From Massilia sp. HP4 (GTDB lineage Bacteria; Pseudomonadota; Gammaproteobacteria; Burkholderiales; Burkholderiaceae_D), in assembly GCF_005222695.1 (NCBI RefSeq), contig NZ_STGG01000051.1:62001-126000 (forward strand): 64,000 bases of DNA, written 5' to 3'. Under the pieces are notes generated by a model. The model had not been told where the DNA came from, did not search any database, and saw only the letters and a list, made by a program, of their open reading frames with translations. Position 1 is the first letter of the stretch. Each line of letters begins with the position of its first letter. Below, one piece after another: positions 34,180 through 43,286 of this stretch. Made by a program: the position numbers and the translations under genes.

Positions 34180-34338
34180 CCATCATCCCCTGTTCGGGTT
34201 CCGCAAAGAACCCCGTCGCTTGATCCGACCCGCCCTCAAAGGAAGTCAGTTGGAACGCTGGCGCACTTCCCGCCTCTTATCCTCGTGGCGCGCGGCATCG
34301 TCACATCCCCACCAATCATCGGATACGAGGAGTTGATC

Positions 34339-34929
34339 ATGAAGCAATCACACCAGAGCGTGGCCATGGCGGGCCTGCTGGCGGTCGCGCTGGCCATTTC
34401 CGGGTGCGCCTCCATGCGTGGAGGAGAGTCGTCCAAGGGTGCGAGCGGCGCGAGCGGCAGTACCGGATCGAGCGACCATGGCGCGGGCGCCAGCGGCAGC
34501 TCGGGCAGCTCGGGCACCACCACCGAAAGCATCCAGGACGGCGCGGGCGTCTCGGGCAGCTCCGATACTTCGGGCAGCTCGGGCAGCTCCGGCGCCTCGG
34601 GCAGCAGCGGCTCGGGCACGTCCAGCATGCAGGACGACCGTGGCGGCAGCGCCTCGGCCGCAGGCGGCGCCGCGGCCAGTGCGGCGCCCAACAGCACCGT
34701 GCTGGCCATCGAGATCCTTCCCGGCGCGGTCGGCATTACCGAAGGCGATTCCTCGATGGGCAGCAGCGGCTTGGCCGGCGCCACCGGCAGTTCCGGCGGC
34801 GGCGGCCAGTCCTACCGCGTCACGGTGCGCATGGACGACGGCAGCACGCAAGTCGTCACCCACAACACCACACCCGACTTCCGCAGCGGCGACCGCATCA
34901 ATGTGACGAGCGGCGGCATCCAGCGTTAG
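34339..34929 (+). CDS. Ser/Gly-rich lipoprotein with SlyB-like C-terminus
   Basis: 196 residues. Start ATG 34339 behind GAGGAG. Lipobox ISGC (residue 22), then about 100 residues made of GSSGSSG-type low-complexity sequence, and a C-terminal module (YRVTVRMDDGSTQVVTHNTT, then FRSGDRINVTSGGIQR) like the end of SlyB/Pcp outer-membrane lipoproteins. It is likely anchored in the outer membrane with a flexible linker. The glycine-zipper part of SlyB is missing. Confidence 0.82.
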   Translation: MKQSHQSVAMAGLLAVALAISGCASMRGGESSKGASGASGSTGSSDHGAGASGSSGSSGTTTESIQDGAGVSGSSDTSGSSGSSGASGSSGSGTSSMQDDRGGSASAAGGAAASAAPNSTVLAIEILPGAVGITEGDSSMGSSGLAGATGSSGGGGQSYRVTVRMDDGSTQVVTHNTTPDFRSGDRINVTSGGIQR

Positions 34930-34993
34930 CCGGGCCGCGCTGCGGGGTGGACGGCCGGTCCACCCTCACAAGAAAACAAGGCCGCGACCGGGT

Positions 34994-36805
34994 TCAGGGC
35001 GTGCCCGGATCCTTGCCCTCTTCCACCTCGCGGTGAAACATCGGGATGTTTCGCGTCGCGTTGCTGATGACTTCCAGCGGCAGCTTGGGCGTCCGGTCGG
35101 CGTTCAGCAAGCCATTGGCTTCCTGGAAGGTGTCGGCGAACTGCGTGTAGCAAAAGCCGCTGAACATGAAGGTTTCATTGACCACCTGCAGCAGGCGCCG
35201 GTATTGCTTGAGATAGCTCTCGGCCGTGTGTGCGCGGCTATAGCCCCAGGTGCTCTCGTCCGGGTTCGGCGTCTGCTTCGGATCGTAGGCGATACCGCCG
35301 AATTCCGTCAGCACGATCGGCTGGCCGCGGTGCGGGAACCCATCCAGGGTCAGGATGCGCCCACCGGGACGCCGCTGGTCGAACAGCGTGCGCACCGGAT
35401 CGGTCACGGCGTAGCGCGCCAGGATCTTTTCCGGGTCGCTGTCGTAGTCGTGGATGCCCAGGATATCAGTGGCCGACGCTTCCCAGCCATCGTTGCCGAT
35501 CACCGGGCGGGTCGAGTCGAGCGTGCGCGTCAGGTGGTACAGCGCCTCCACCGCATTGCGATGGGCCTGGGTCAAGGTCAGGTTGGGCACGCCCCACGAC
35601 TCATTGAAGGCCACCCACACGATGATGCAGGGGTGGCTGTAGTCACGTTCGATCGCCTCGGTCCATTCCTTGACCATGCGCGTGATCGCGCGCGGGCTGA
35701 AGCGGTAGGCCGACGGCATTTCTTCCCACACCAGCAGGCCCAGCTTGTCGGCCCAGTATAAAAAGCGCGGATCCTCGATCTTCTGGTGCTTGCGCACGCC
35801 GTTGAAGCCCATGAGTTTGGCCAGTTCGACGTCGCGCTTCAGGTGCTGGTCGGACGGCGCCGTCATGAACGACTCGGGCCAGTAGCCCTGGTCGAGCACC
35901 AGCCGCAGCTGGTAGGGACGACCATTGAGCATGAAGCGGTCGCGGTTGATCGACACCGAGCGCAGCGCCGTGTACGAGCGGATGCGGTCCAGCACCACGT
36001 CGCCGCAGCGCAGGGTCACTTCGGCATCGAGCAGGGTCGGCCGTTCGGGGCTCCACAGGATCTCGTTGCGCGAATCGTCGATGCCGGGGTCGGACAGCGC
36101 GATCTTGCGGTTGGCCTCGCCCGCCAGCAGCTTGTAGTAGTCGTCCGCCAGCAACTGGTCGCCGTGCCAGATCTTGACCTCGACAAACAGCTCTTGCTGG
36201 ATGTCGCCGGCGGCGAACACCTCGCAGCCGATCTCGTAGGTCTCGAACACCGGGGTCCAGCGCAGTTTCTGGATATAGGTCGGCGCCACCTGCTCGACCC
36301 AGACGGTCTGCCAGATCCCGGTGGTGCGCGGATACCAAATCGAGTGCGCGTCGAGCAGCCAGTCCTGCTTGCCGCGCGGCTTGGCCAGGTCGGCCGGATC
36401 GTCCTCGACCCACACCGTCACCGTCTGCTTGCCGTCGGCCCGCATGGCGCAAGTGATGTCGGCCGCGAACGGCGTATGGCCTCCTTCGTGCTCGGCCACC
36501 AGCTGGCCATTGACCCACACCTTCGCGCTGTAGTCGACCGCGCCGAAGTGCAGTATCGTGCGACCGTCATTGGGCGCCAACTCGAAGTCGCGCTCGTACC
36601 AGACCACGCGGTGGAAACCCGTGTCCTGGATGCCGCTCATCTCGGTCTCGGGAGCGAACGGCACTGTGATCTCGTGCGTCCATTCCTTGACGTCGGACGG
36701 CATGAAATAACGGCCCTCGTCGTCGAAGCAGAACCGCCACTTGCCGTTCAGGTTCTGCCACTGGTCGCGCACCAGCTGTGGACGGGGATATTCAAACTGG
36801 TTCAT
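34994..36805 (-). CDS. GH2 beta-glycosidase (galactosidase/glucuronidase-like)
   Basis: 603 residues, ATG 36803-36805 with AAAGGA six bases upstream. Sugar-binding jelly-roll (NLNGKWRFCFDDEG, residues 18-31), Ig-like sandwich and TIM barrel. Acid/base Glu402 in AFNESWGVPN and nucleophile Glu501 in VLTEFGGIAY. No signal peptide, so it is cytoplasmic. It is last in an operon with galT and galK, which points to a beta-galactoside substrate, although the sequence is equally near to beta-glucuronidases. Its start overlaps the galK end by 14 bases. Confidence 0.9.
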   Translation of the reverse strand: MNQFEYPRPQLVRDQWQNLNGKWRFCFDDEGRYFMPSDVKEWTHEITVPFAPETEMSGIQDTGFHRVVWYERDFELAPNDGRTILHFGAVDYSAKVWVNGQLVAEHEGGHTPFAADITCAMRADGKQTVTVWVEDDPADLAKPRGKQDWLLDAHSIWYPRTTGIWQTVWVEQVAPTYIQKLRWTPVFETYEIGCEVFAAGDIQQELFVEVKIWHGDQLLADDYYKLLAGEANRKIALSDPGIDDSRNEILWSPERPTLLDAEVTLRCGDVVLDRIRSYTALRSVSINRDRFMLNGRPYQLRLVLDQGYWPESFMTAPSDQHLKRDVELAKLMGFNGVRKHQKIEDPRFLYWADKLGLLVWEEMPSAYRFSPRAITRMVKEWTEAIERDYSHPCIIVWVAFNESWGVPNLTLTQAHRNAVEALYHLTRTLDSTRPVIGNDGWEASATDILGIHDYDSDPEKILARYAVTDPVRTLFDQRRPGGRILTLDGFPHRGQPIVLTEFGGIAYDPKQTPNPDESTWGYSRAHTAESYLKQYRRLLQVVNETFMFSGFCYTQFADTFQEANGLLNADRTPKLPLEVISNATRNIPMFHREVEEGKDPGTP

Positions 36806-37895
36806 CGTTGTCCTTTCTGTCAGTCGGCACCGGCACCAGGATCCGGCCTTGGCGTCCATCCGCTTTGTGATAGGCCGCCAGCGCGGTGGCGGCGGCTTGC
36901 TGCGCCTGGCCCTTGCGGCACAGCGCCACGCAGGCGCCGCCGAAGCCGGCGCCGGTCAGGCGCGCACCGAGCACGCCGGGTGCGGCGCGTAGCGCCTCGC
37001 ACAGGGCGTCCAGCTCGGGAATCGATACCTCGTAATCGTCGCGCAGGCTCAAGTGCGAGGCGTTCATCAGTTCGCCGAAACGTTCGGCGCCCACGCCGTC
37101 GGCGGCTTCGAGCACGCGCAGGTTCTCTTGCACCACATGGCGCGCCCGTTCGCGCAGCGGCGACGGCAGGCTCTCGACCGAGGCCGGATCGGCGACATCG
37201 CGCAGCGCCTGCACGCCGAGCTTCTTCGCGCCCTCCTCGCATTCGGCGCGGCGCTCGTTGTACTTGCTGGCGGCGAGCTTGCGGGCCACGCCCGAGTCGA
37301 CCACGATCAGCTCGGTGTCGGGCGGCAGCGGCACCAGGCGGTGTTCCAGCGAGCGCGCATCGATGAACAGCATATTGCTTTCGTCGGCCAGGCTGGACGC
37401 CATCTGGTCCATGATCCCGCAGTTCACCCGCGCGTATTCGATCTCGGCGCGCTGGGCGATGCGGGCCAGCTTGACGTCGTCCAGCTCGAACCCCAGCAGC
37501 GCGCGCATGGCGCGCAGGGTCGCCACCTCGAGCGCGGCCGATGAAGACAGGCCCGAGCCGACCGGCAGGTCGGTCTCGACATACACGCGCAGCGGCGGCA
37601 CCTCGATGCCTTCCGCCTGCACCAGCCGGATGCAGCCCTCGATATAGCTGCCGAAGCCCTGCGGCGCGCTGCCGTCCCGGACGAAGGTCACGGTGGCGTC
37701 GAGGTTCGGCGAATAGAAGTGGAAATGATCGTCGCCGCTGCGGCTCATCGCGACCATGGTGCGCTGGGGCGTGGCCACCGGCAGCATGAAGCCGTCGTTG
37801 TAGTCGGTGTGCTCGCCCAGCAGGTTGACCCGGCCCGGGGCCGAGGCATTCACCTCGGGCGCCCCGCCAAAGAAGGTGTCGGTAGTCACGGTCAT
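36792..37895 (-). CDS. galK: Galactokinase
   Basis: 367 residues. GHMP kinase with the galactokinase signature ASAPGRVNLLGEHTDYNDG near residues 17-35, the ATP loop PVGSGLSSSAALEVA, the catalytic Asp in CGIMDQMASS and motif 3 LTGAGFGGACVAL. It phosphorylates galactose at C1 using ATP (Leloir pathway). Its first ATG overlaps the M24 gene by four bases, so coupled. Confidence 0.97.
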   Translation of the reverse strand: MTVTTDTFFGGAPEVNASAPGRVNLLGEHTDYNDGFMLPVATPQRTMVAMSRSGDDHFHFYSPNLDATVTFVRDGSAPQGFGSYIEGCIRLVQAEGIEVPPLRVYVETDLPVGSGLSSSAALEVATLRAMRALLGFELDDVKLARIAQRAEIEYARVNCGIMDQMASSLADESNMLFIDARSLEHRLVPLPPDTELIVVDSGVARKLAASKYNERRAECEEGAKKLGVQALRDVADPASVESLPSPLRERARHVVQENLRVLEAADGVGAERFGELMNASHLSLRDDYEVSIPELDALCEALRAAPGVLGARLTGAGFGGACVALCRKGQAQQAAATALAAYHKADGRQGRILVPVPTDRKDNDEPV

Positions 37896-38995
37896 GCCTG
37901 CGCCTCCAGCCAGAGCGGCCGCTTGCGGCCATGGACGTCGAGCGCCGGCCAGCCGGCGTCAACCGTCAGGTTCTCGAGCCCCTGTGGGCCGAGCAAAAAG
38001 GTGTCTTCGATCTTCATGCCGCCATAGCTCGGGTTGAAGGCGAAGGCCATGCCTTCCTCGAGCAGGGTTGCGGTGCTGGCGGTGGCCAGGATCTCGCGCG
38101 CCAGGTAGCCGGTGATGCCGCCCTGGTGATGCTCGCGGATCGCGCCTTCGACGTCGGCGTGGTGGTAGGCCTGGACCAGCGCGTGGTACACGCTCGACAG
38201 CGATTTGCCGGGCGCCACGGCGGCCAGGCCCGTGGCCTCGACGTCCATCAGCGCGCGCTGCGCTTCCGGCGCCGAACCCGCACCGCCGAAGCTCACGAAG
38301 CGCGTCAGGTTCGCATACAGCCCGTGGCGGCGCGCGCAGAACACCAGCATGGCGCGCTCGCCGATCGGCTCATGCGACGGCGTCGCATGGCGGTACAGGG
38401 GCAGGCGCCTCGCGCCGGCCGCCAGCACCAGGGCCGGGTGGATGCCGCGCCGCCACAACGCCTCGGCGCCGGCGCCGGCCAGTTGCTGCTCGGTCCAGTC
38501 CGGCCGCGCGTGGTGCAGCACCTCGGTCATCGCCTCGGCCGCCTCGCGGCCCAGCAGCCGATAGCGCGCCTGCTCGGCGTCGCCCAGCACCAGTTTTCGT
38601 TGGCGCAGCGCCAGCGGCAAGGGCTGCTCGCTGCCCACGGGACGGTCCGACAGCACCGCGCCGCCCTGGGCCGCATTGGCCACATAACGCTCGCGCAGCT
38701 CCGGCTCGGCCCACGGTTCGATATGGAAGGTGAAGCCGTCCGGGATTTCCTCGGCGCGCAGGCGCTCGCCCTCGATCTCGTCGGTCAGCACGCAGGCTTC
38801 ATGCTGGGTCACCAGCACCTCGGCGATGCCGACGTCGGTCGTCTGCAGCACCGCGCTCGAGCCGCCGGCCGTGACCCAGGCAAACCAGTCGGTGCCGCGC
38901 AGGCGCAGCGCGCCGGCGCCCTCCTGGGCCAGGGTGGCGCGCAGCAGCGCCAGCTTGTCGGCGACCTCGGTGGCGCGCATATCCAGTCCCGTCAT
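37892..38995 (-). CDS. M24-fold protein, probable pseudopeptidase
   Basis: 367 residues with the creatinase-like N-domain and the pita-bread C-domain of Xaa-Pro peptidases. The five metal ligands expected in M24 are mostly gone: the DaG/sDiTRT pair is ARRHGLYANLTRF (219-232, Asp replaced by Ala/Arg and Asn), and the first Glu is Asn321 in AFNPSYGG; His290 region and Glu330 (KIEDTFLL) stay. So it is probably not a metallopeptidase and may act on or bind a small metabolite. Located between galT and galK in the same operon, overlapping both by four bases. The role in galactose use is unknown. Confidence 0.85.
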   Translation of the reverse strand: MTGLDMRATEVADKLALLRATLAQEGAGALRLRGTDWFAWVTAGGSSAVLQTTDVGIAEVLVTQHEACVLTDEIEGERLRAEEIPDGFTFHIEPWAEPELRERYVANAAQGGAVLSDRPVGSEQPLPLALRQRKLVLGDAEQARYRLLGREAAEAMTEVLHHARPDWTEQQLAGAGAEALWRRGIHPALVLAAGARRLPLYRHATPSHEPIGERAMLVFCARRHGLYANLTRFVSFGGAGSAPEAQRALMDVEATGLAAVAPGKSLSSVYHALVQAYHHADVEGAIREHHQGGITGYLAREILATASTATLLEEGMAFAFNPSYGGMKIEDTFLLGPQGLENLTVDAGWPALDVHGRKRPLWLEAQA

Positions 38996-40086
38996 GCGGA
39001 TTCCTCCAGGCTCACCTCGACCTGCTGCAATTCATAGGCCGTGGTTTCGGGCAGCACGTCCATTGCGAACATGCCGGCCGCCAGCTCGGTGCCGGCCAGG
39101 TATTTCAGGCGGTCGCGCGTGCGGTAAGGCGGATAGAACTGGGCGTGCAGCTGGGTTTCCGGGTGCTCGGCGCCGTCGGTCGGGGCCTGGTACCAGGCCA
39201 TCAGGTAAGGAAAAGGCCGGTTCCACAGGGTCTCGTACTTGAGCAGCACGGTCTTGAGCGCGCGCGCCAGGCCCTCGCGCTGCGGCGGCGTGAGCGCGGC
39301 GAAGTCCTTGCATGGCGCGGTCGGCATCACCCACACCTCGTAGGGATAGCGCGCGCAGGCCGGCACGAAGGCGATCGCGTAGTCGTCCTGGTACAGCACG
39401 CGCCGGCCGTCGGCGGCCTCGTCGCGCGCCATATCGCACAGCAGGCTGGAGCCGTGCTGCAGATAGTATTCGCGCTCCTGGCCCAGCATGCGCGCCGGCA
39501 CCGCCGGCACAAAGGGATAGGAATAGATCTGGCCGTGAGGATGGTGCAGGGTCACGCCGACCTCGGCGCCGCGGTTCTCGAACGGCAGCACATAGTGGAT
39601 GTGCGGGTGGCTGCCGATGCGCGTGGTGCGGTCGCCCCAGACCTGCAGCAGCAGCTCGATGCGCGACAGCGGCAGATGGGCCAGCGCCGCGTTCGGGTCT
39701 TGCGTGAACACGACCACCTCGCACTGGCCGTTGGCCGGCGCGGTCGGCACCGTCACCGTGGGCGGGTCGTGCGACTCCAGCGCGAGCGACGGGAAGCGGT
39801 TGTCGAACACGGCGATCTCGTAGTCGCCGGCCGGCATCTCGGTCGGATGTTCCTGGTCGACGGTCGGCGCCAGCGGATTGTATTGCGGCGGCGGCTGGTA
39901 GGTGCGGTTCTGGCGGAAAGCCGCATAGGTCACCCACTCGCCGCGCAGCGAATGCCAGCGCAGGTGCGGGTTCGCATGTTGCGGATCCGGGAACGGACTC
40001 GGTGCAACGATTCCCTCGGGAATCGGCTGGTTGCTGTACAGGGTGAGGTTGCGCCCGTCCGGCTTTTTGAGTTCTTTACTATGCAT
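38992..40086 (-). CDS. galT: Galactose-1-phosphate uridylyltransferase
   Basis: 364 residues. HIT-superfamily GalT: active-site HHPHGQ with nucleophile His184, the N-terminal block RWHSLRGEWVTYAAFRQNR, VFDNRFPSL and EVWVMPTAPCKDFAAL. It swaps UMP between UDP-glucose and galactose-1-phosphate. First gene of the leftward operon galT-M24-galK-GH2; galE is not here. A 419-base region upstream should hold its promoter. Confidence 0.97.
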   Translation of the reverse strand: MHSKELKKPDGRNLTLYSNQPIPEGIVAPSPFPDPQHANPHLRWHSLRGEWVTYAAFRQNRTYQPPPQYNPLAPTVDQEHPTEMPAGDYEIAVFDNRFPSLALESHDPPTVTVPTAPANGQCEVVVFTQDPNAALAHLPLSRIELLLQVWGDRTTRIGSHPHIHYVLPFENRGAEVGVTLHHPHGQIYSYPFVPAVPARMLGQEREYYLQHGSSLLCDMARDEAADGRRVLYQDDYAIAFVPACARYPYEVWVMPTAPCKDFAALTPPQREGLARALKTVLLKYETLWNRPFPYLMAWYQAPTDGAEHPETQLHAQFYPPYRTRDRLKYLAGTELAAGMFAMDVLPETTAYELQQVEVSLEESA

Positions 40087-40505
40087 GGCAACAGTTCAGG
40101 TTCGGTCAAGCATTCGGTCACGTCGGACGCGCACGCGCACGCCGCAGGCCGACACATGCGTCGACACACCGGCGCGCTCGCGGCGCTGAAAGCCGATCCT
40201 AACATGCTGTTTTCGCCACACTTTCACCCCAGAACTTACTCATTTTCCGGGTATCAATACCGCTCTGTCACAGGGGCGAGACAGCCCTCGGCCTAAGACG
40301 TGGATTCACAAGGGAAAGCGCCTGGGCAGACGCCGACCGGAGGGACCATTGTAGTCCCGTGCCTACGCCATGATTAGAAGTTTTTACACGTTTTGGCAAG
40401 CAAAACGCCTACGTTCCTGGCATAGGCAAGAGCGGCCGCTCAACTGGACGGGAGGGATCGCATGGTCGGCGGCAAAGCGCCCACCATGCGCGAAAAAGGC
40501 AGGGC
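40087..40505. other. Long intergenic region upstream of galT
   Basis: No gene seen. It contains GGGAC-7-GTCCC (40342-40358), GTTTTG-5-CAAAAC (about 40389-40405) and GCCTA...TAGGC (about 40409-40429). The last two read as hairpins followed by T-rich sequence on the minus strand, beyond the galT promoter area. I found no riboswitch hallmark and no convincing -35/-10 pair. Confidence 0.45.
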
Positions 40506-42041
40506 TTACTTGGCCAGGTCGACCAGGACGGCCGTGTACATCTGCAGGTTCAGCAGCAGCTGCCTGGTGGTGATGAACTCGTGTTCCGAGTGGCCGGTGT
40601 ACTTCGCGCCCGGCATCGACGGACCGAAGCTGACCGCGTTCGGGAACAGCCGCGAATTGGTGCCGCCGCCGATCGCCACTGCCTTCGCGTCCTTCATCCC
40701 CGTGAAATAGGAGAAGGTCGACAGCAGGGTGTTCAGCTGCGGCGGATTGTCGAGGATCCACGGGTCGCGCATGCCGACCTTGATGTTCGCGAGCGGCAGC
40801 TGGCGCGCCTGCCAATCGGCCAGCGCGGCATCGATCTCGCCGCTGAGCTGCTCGCTGGTCTTGCCGCGCGGGCGGCGCAGGTTGATGGCGATCTCGATGC
40901 CGTCGTCGAGCTGGCGGATCACGGTCGGCTTGAAGGTCAGCGGTCCCATGAAGCTGTCGCGGTAGGCGATCTTGCCGAACTTCTCGCCGTAATAGCCGGT
41001 GCCGACCAGGTCGTTCAGGTAGTTGACCACGCCGCCAGCCACCGTATTCGGCCAGTTGCGCACCGCCAGCGCATCGGCCAGCATGCTGACCGCGTTCACG
41101 CCCTCCTGCGGCTTGGACGAGTGGGCCGACAGGCCTTTCGCCACCACCTTGAGGTTCGCGCCCTGGCGCTCGAAGGTGTAGTGCATGCCCTCGTGCGCGG
41201 CGCCGCGTGCGCGCATCTGCCGCTCGATGTCGGGCGTGGCATTGGCGACCAGCGCCTCGGCATCCTCGGGGATCTGGGTATTGAACGAGCCGCCCTTGAA
41301 TTCGGCGATATACGCTTCGCCCGCCGCCGGCACTTTGGCGCCGGCCTTCGGAACCGTCACCGCCACGGTGCCGCCCCCCTTCTCCGCCGTCACCACCGGG
41401 TATTCGGCGTCGAGCGTGATGCTCAGTTGCGGCGGTACGTGGGTCTTGAGGAATTCGGTCAAGGGTCCCCAGTCCGATTCCTCGCCCATGTACACGTACA
41501 GCTCGATGCGTTTGTTGAGCGGGATCTGGCGGTCGCGGATGGTCTTCATCGCGTACAGCGCGGTGGCGATCGGTCCCTTGTCGTCCTCGGCGCCGCGCGC
41601 GATCAATTTGCCGGGTTCGCTGGTACGGTCCAGCACGAACGGCGACTTCTTCCATTTGGTCGGGTCGACCGGCTGCACGTCGCCATGGGTCACGATGCCG
41701 ACCCGTTCGCTGCCCTTGCCGAGACCGACGATCACGGTCCAGCCATGGTCGGCGACATCGAGACCAAGGCGCTCGGCTTCTTCCTTCAGTGCGGCCTTGA
41801 AAGCGATATGCACCGGGTTCCTGTCGGACGGGTAGCGCGCATCGACCACCGTATTGAAGCTGACCAGCCTGGCCAGGGTATCGACCACGTCGTTGCGGTA
41901 GGTCGCGACCGCATACTTGGCGGCGTCGACAGCGGCCTGGCTCGGGGTAGTGGCGGAGCCGGCCTGGGGCGCGGAAGCTGCGGCAAATGTGGCGGTGGTC
42001 CACGCCAGCAACACGCTGGCGATCAAGGCTTTCTTGTACAT
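40506..42041 (-). CDS. Secreted M20-family dipeptidase (PepV-like)
   Basis: 511 residues. Signal peptide ending ATFAAASA. M20 zinc peptidase: first ligand region GIVTHGDVQPV (His/Asp), bridging Asp in ARGAEDDKGP, catalytic Glu-Glu in YMGEESDWG and a late His in YTGHSEHEFIT; lid domain with SAHSSKPQEG between. PepV/carnosinase-type dipeptidases release amino acids from dipeptides; being exported it acts in the periplasm. Single gene. Confidence 0.92.
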   Translation of the reverse strand: MYKKALIASVLLAWTTATFAAASAPQAGSATTPSQAAVDAAKYAVATYRNDVVDTLARLVSFNTVVDARYPSDRNPVHIAFKAALKEEAERLGLDVADHGWTVIVGLGKGSERVGIVTHGDVQPVDPTKWKKSPFVLDRTSEPGKLIARGAEDDKGPIATALYAMKTIRDRQIPLNKRIELYVYMGEESDWGPLTEFLKTHVPPQLSITLDAEYPVVTAEKGGGTVAVTVPKAGAKVPAAGEAYIAEFKGGSFNTQIPEDAEALVANATPDIERQMRARGAAHEGMHYTFERQGANLKVVAKGLSAHSSKPQEGVNAVSMLADALAVRNWPNTVAGGVVNYLNDLVGTGYYGEKFGKIAYRDSFMGPLTFKPTVIRQLDDGIEIAINLRRPRGKTSEQLSGEIDAALADWQARQLPLANIKVGMRDPWILDNPPQLNTLLSTFSYFTGMKDAKAVAIGGGTNSRLFPNAVSFGPSMPGAKYTGHSEHEFITTRQLLLNLQMYTAVLVDLAK

Positions 42042-42120
42042 GGGGGGCCGGTCTCCGGGATGGGTGCGCAGGGTTGCAAAAGCGCAAGAAGTCTAGCACA
42101 GCCATCCATGCACGCGACCG

Positions 42121-42252
42121 CGGTTCGGGCATGCCGGCCCGATCCACGAACCGGTGGTCGCGCACGGGCCTTTCGTCATGAGCACCCGCGAAGCAATCGC
42201 GCAGGCGAACCGCGACTACCAGGCCGGGCGCTTCGGTTCAACGCTGGCTTGA
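42121..42252 (+). pseudogene. C-terminal remnant of a pirin gene
   Basis: Read from 42121 the frame gives RFGHAGPIHEPVVAHGPF then VMSTREAIAQANRDYQAGRF and stops at 42250-42252. This is the well-known pirin C-terminal block (P-V-V-x-x-G-P-F-V-M then D-Y-Q-A-G-R-F-G). No start or upstream pirin domain exists; the frame is stopped by TAG a few codons upstream. It therefore is a decayed 3' end, overlapping the end of the convergent gene at 42238. Confidence 0.75.
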
Positions 42253-42615
42253 CGCTACCTGGCGCTGCGGGCCGATCCGGGCAAACACCGCATGCGGGAA
42301 CGGCGCGCCGTCGAAGCTCAGGCTCACGTCCCGCTCGACCGCTTCGAAGCGGTCGTGGCCGACGTGGACGATCTCGATCGGGCCGTCGCCGAAATCGGCA
42401 TACAGCTTGTGTCCCTTTTCACTGACACGCAGGGTGCGGCCATCGTCGAGCCGGTAGCTTCCCTGCATGCGCTTGGCCATCGTCGGATCGACGTGGGCCT
42501 TTCTTGCCTGGAGGGCGCCGGGATCGCCGGCGCCGGAGGCAGCCGCAGGCCCGGCGGCGAGGCCTGACAGCGACATGAACAACGCGGCCGACAGGGCAAT
42601 GTGCTTGCTGCGCAT
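42238..42615 (-). CDS. Small secreted protein, paralogue A
   Basis: 125 residues. Start MRSKHIALSAALFMSLSG with signal peptide to AAAS. Mature part contains SYRLDDGRTLRVSEKGHKLY, ADFGDGPIEIVHVGHDRFEA, a pattern shared with the next gene. The domain looks like a small beta fold. Unknown function. RBS GGAGG is at about 42619-42624 on the minus strand. The end overlaps a pirin remnant. Confidence 0.8.
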   Translation of the reverse strand: MRSKHIALSAALFMSLSGLAAGPAAASGAGDPGALQARKAHVDPTMAKRMQGSYRLDDGRTLRVSEKGHKLYADFGDGPIEIVHVGHDRFEAVERDVSLSFDGAPFPHAVFARIGPQRQVASSQR

Positions 42616-42649
42616 GATGTCCTCCTTCGGGTAGGGGGCCGATGCCGGA

Positions 42650-43039
42650 TCAGCGCTGGGCCGCTGCCACCGCGCGGTTGTCGCCATCGCGGACGAAGAC
42701 CGTCTCGGGAATCTTGTCGCCCTGGAAGCGCAGGCTCAGGTCCTTGCCGACCGCGACAAACCGTTTGCTGCCGATGTGGATCAGTTCGACCGGACCGTCG
42801 CCCAGGTCGGCATACAGCGTGCGCTTGCCGCCATCGAGCTTGCCGGCGACCTGCAGGGTGCGGCCATCCTCGAGCGCGTACTCGCCCTGCACGCGGTCGA
42901 AGGCGAACGGTGGCATTTGCACCTGTTGATGGGCGCTGCGGACTTCGACGACGGGTTTGCCTGCGCCTTGCGGGGCGGCCATGGCCGAGATCGAGATGGC
43001 GGCGGTGGCGGCGAACAGGGCGATGTGCTTGATGCGCAT
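42650..43039 (-). CDS. Small secreted protein, paralogue B
   Basis: 129 residues with the same opening (MRIKHIALFAATAAISIS) and the core EYALEDGRTLQVAGKLDGG then LYADLGDGPVELIHIGSKRF. About half of the core residues agree with paralogue A, 34 bases downstream, so they are a tandem duplication in one transcript. Start ATG 43037-43039 with AAAGGA. A minus-strand promoter (43171-43198) lies upstream. Function unknown. Confidence 0.82.
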   Translation of the reverse strand: MRIKHIALFAATAAISISAMAAPQGAGKPVVEVRSAHQQVQMPPFAFDRVQGEYALEDGRTLQVAGKLDGGKRTLYADLGDGPVELIHIGSKRFVAVGKDLSLRFQGDKIPETVFVRDGDNRAVAAAQR

Positions 43040-43170
43040 GATGATGGTTCCTTTCAGGTCGAATTCGAAGAAGGACCTGCTGCGGCAAGCGGTCGATCGC
43101 CTGTGAAGAAGCCGCGCAGTCCACGTGTTGCGTATTCGCCAGGCTTGCTTTTTTGTCTGGCGATGAACCC

Positions 43171-43198
43171 AGTCTAGCCACGCGCCGCAAGTACTCAA
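43171..43198 (-). promoter_or_regulatory. Likely sigma-70 promoter of the secreted paralogue pair
   Basis: Minus strand TTGAGT (43193-43198), 16-base spacer, TAGACT (43171-43176). Distance to the start codon about 130 bases. Confidence 0.45.
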
Positions 43199-43286
43199 GC
43201 GGCTTTGGGATGAAGCGCCGAAACGCGCGACGAAATGCGGAAAACGTGAGGTGGACGGGAGGTGCATATGCGTGCCAAAACAGTAT

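Noticed and set aside
40087..40505. Riboswitch upstream of galT
   Set aside because: I looked for cobalamin, TPP, glycine and SAM hallmarks and found none; only short hairpins are present.
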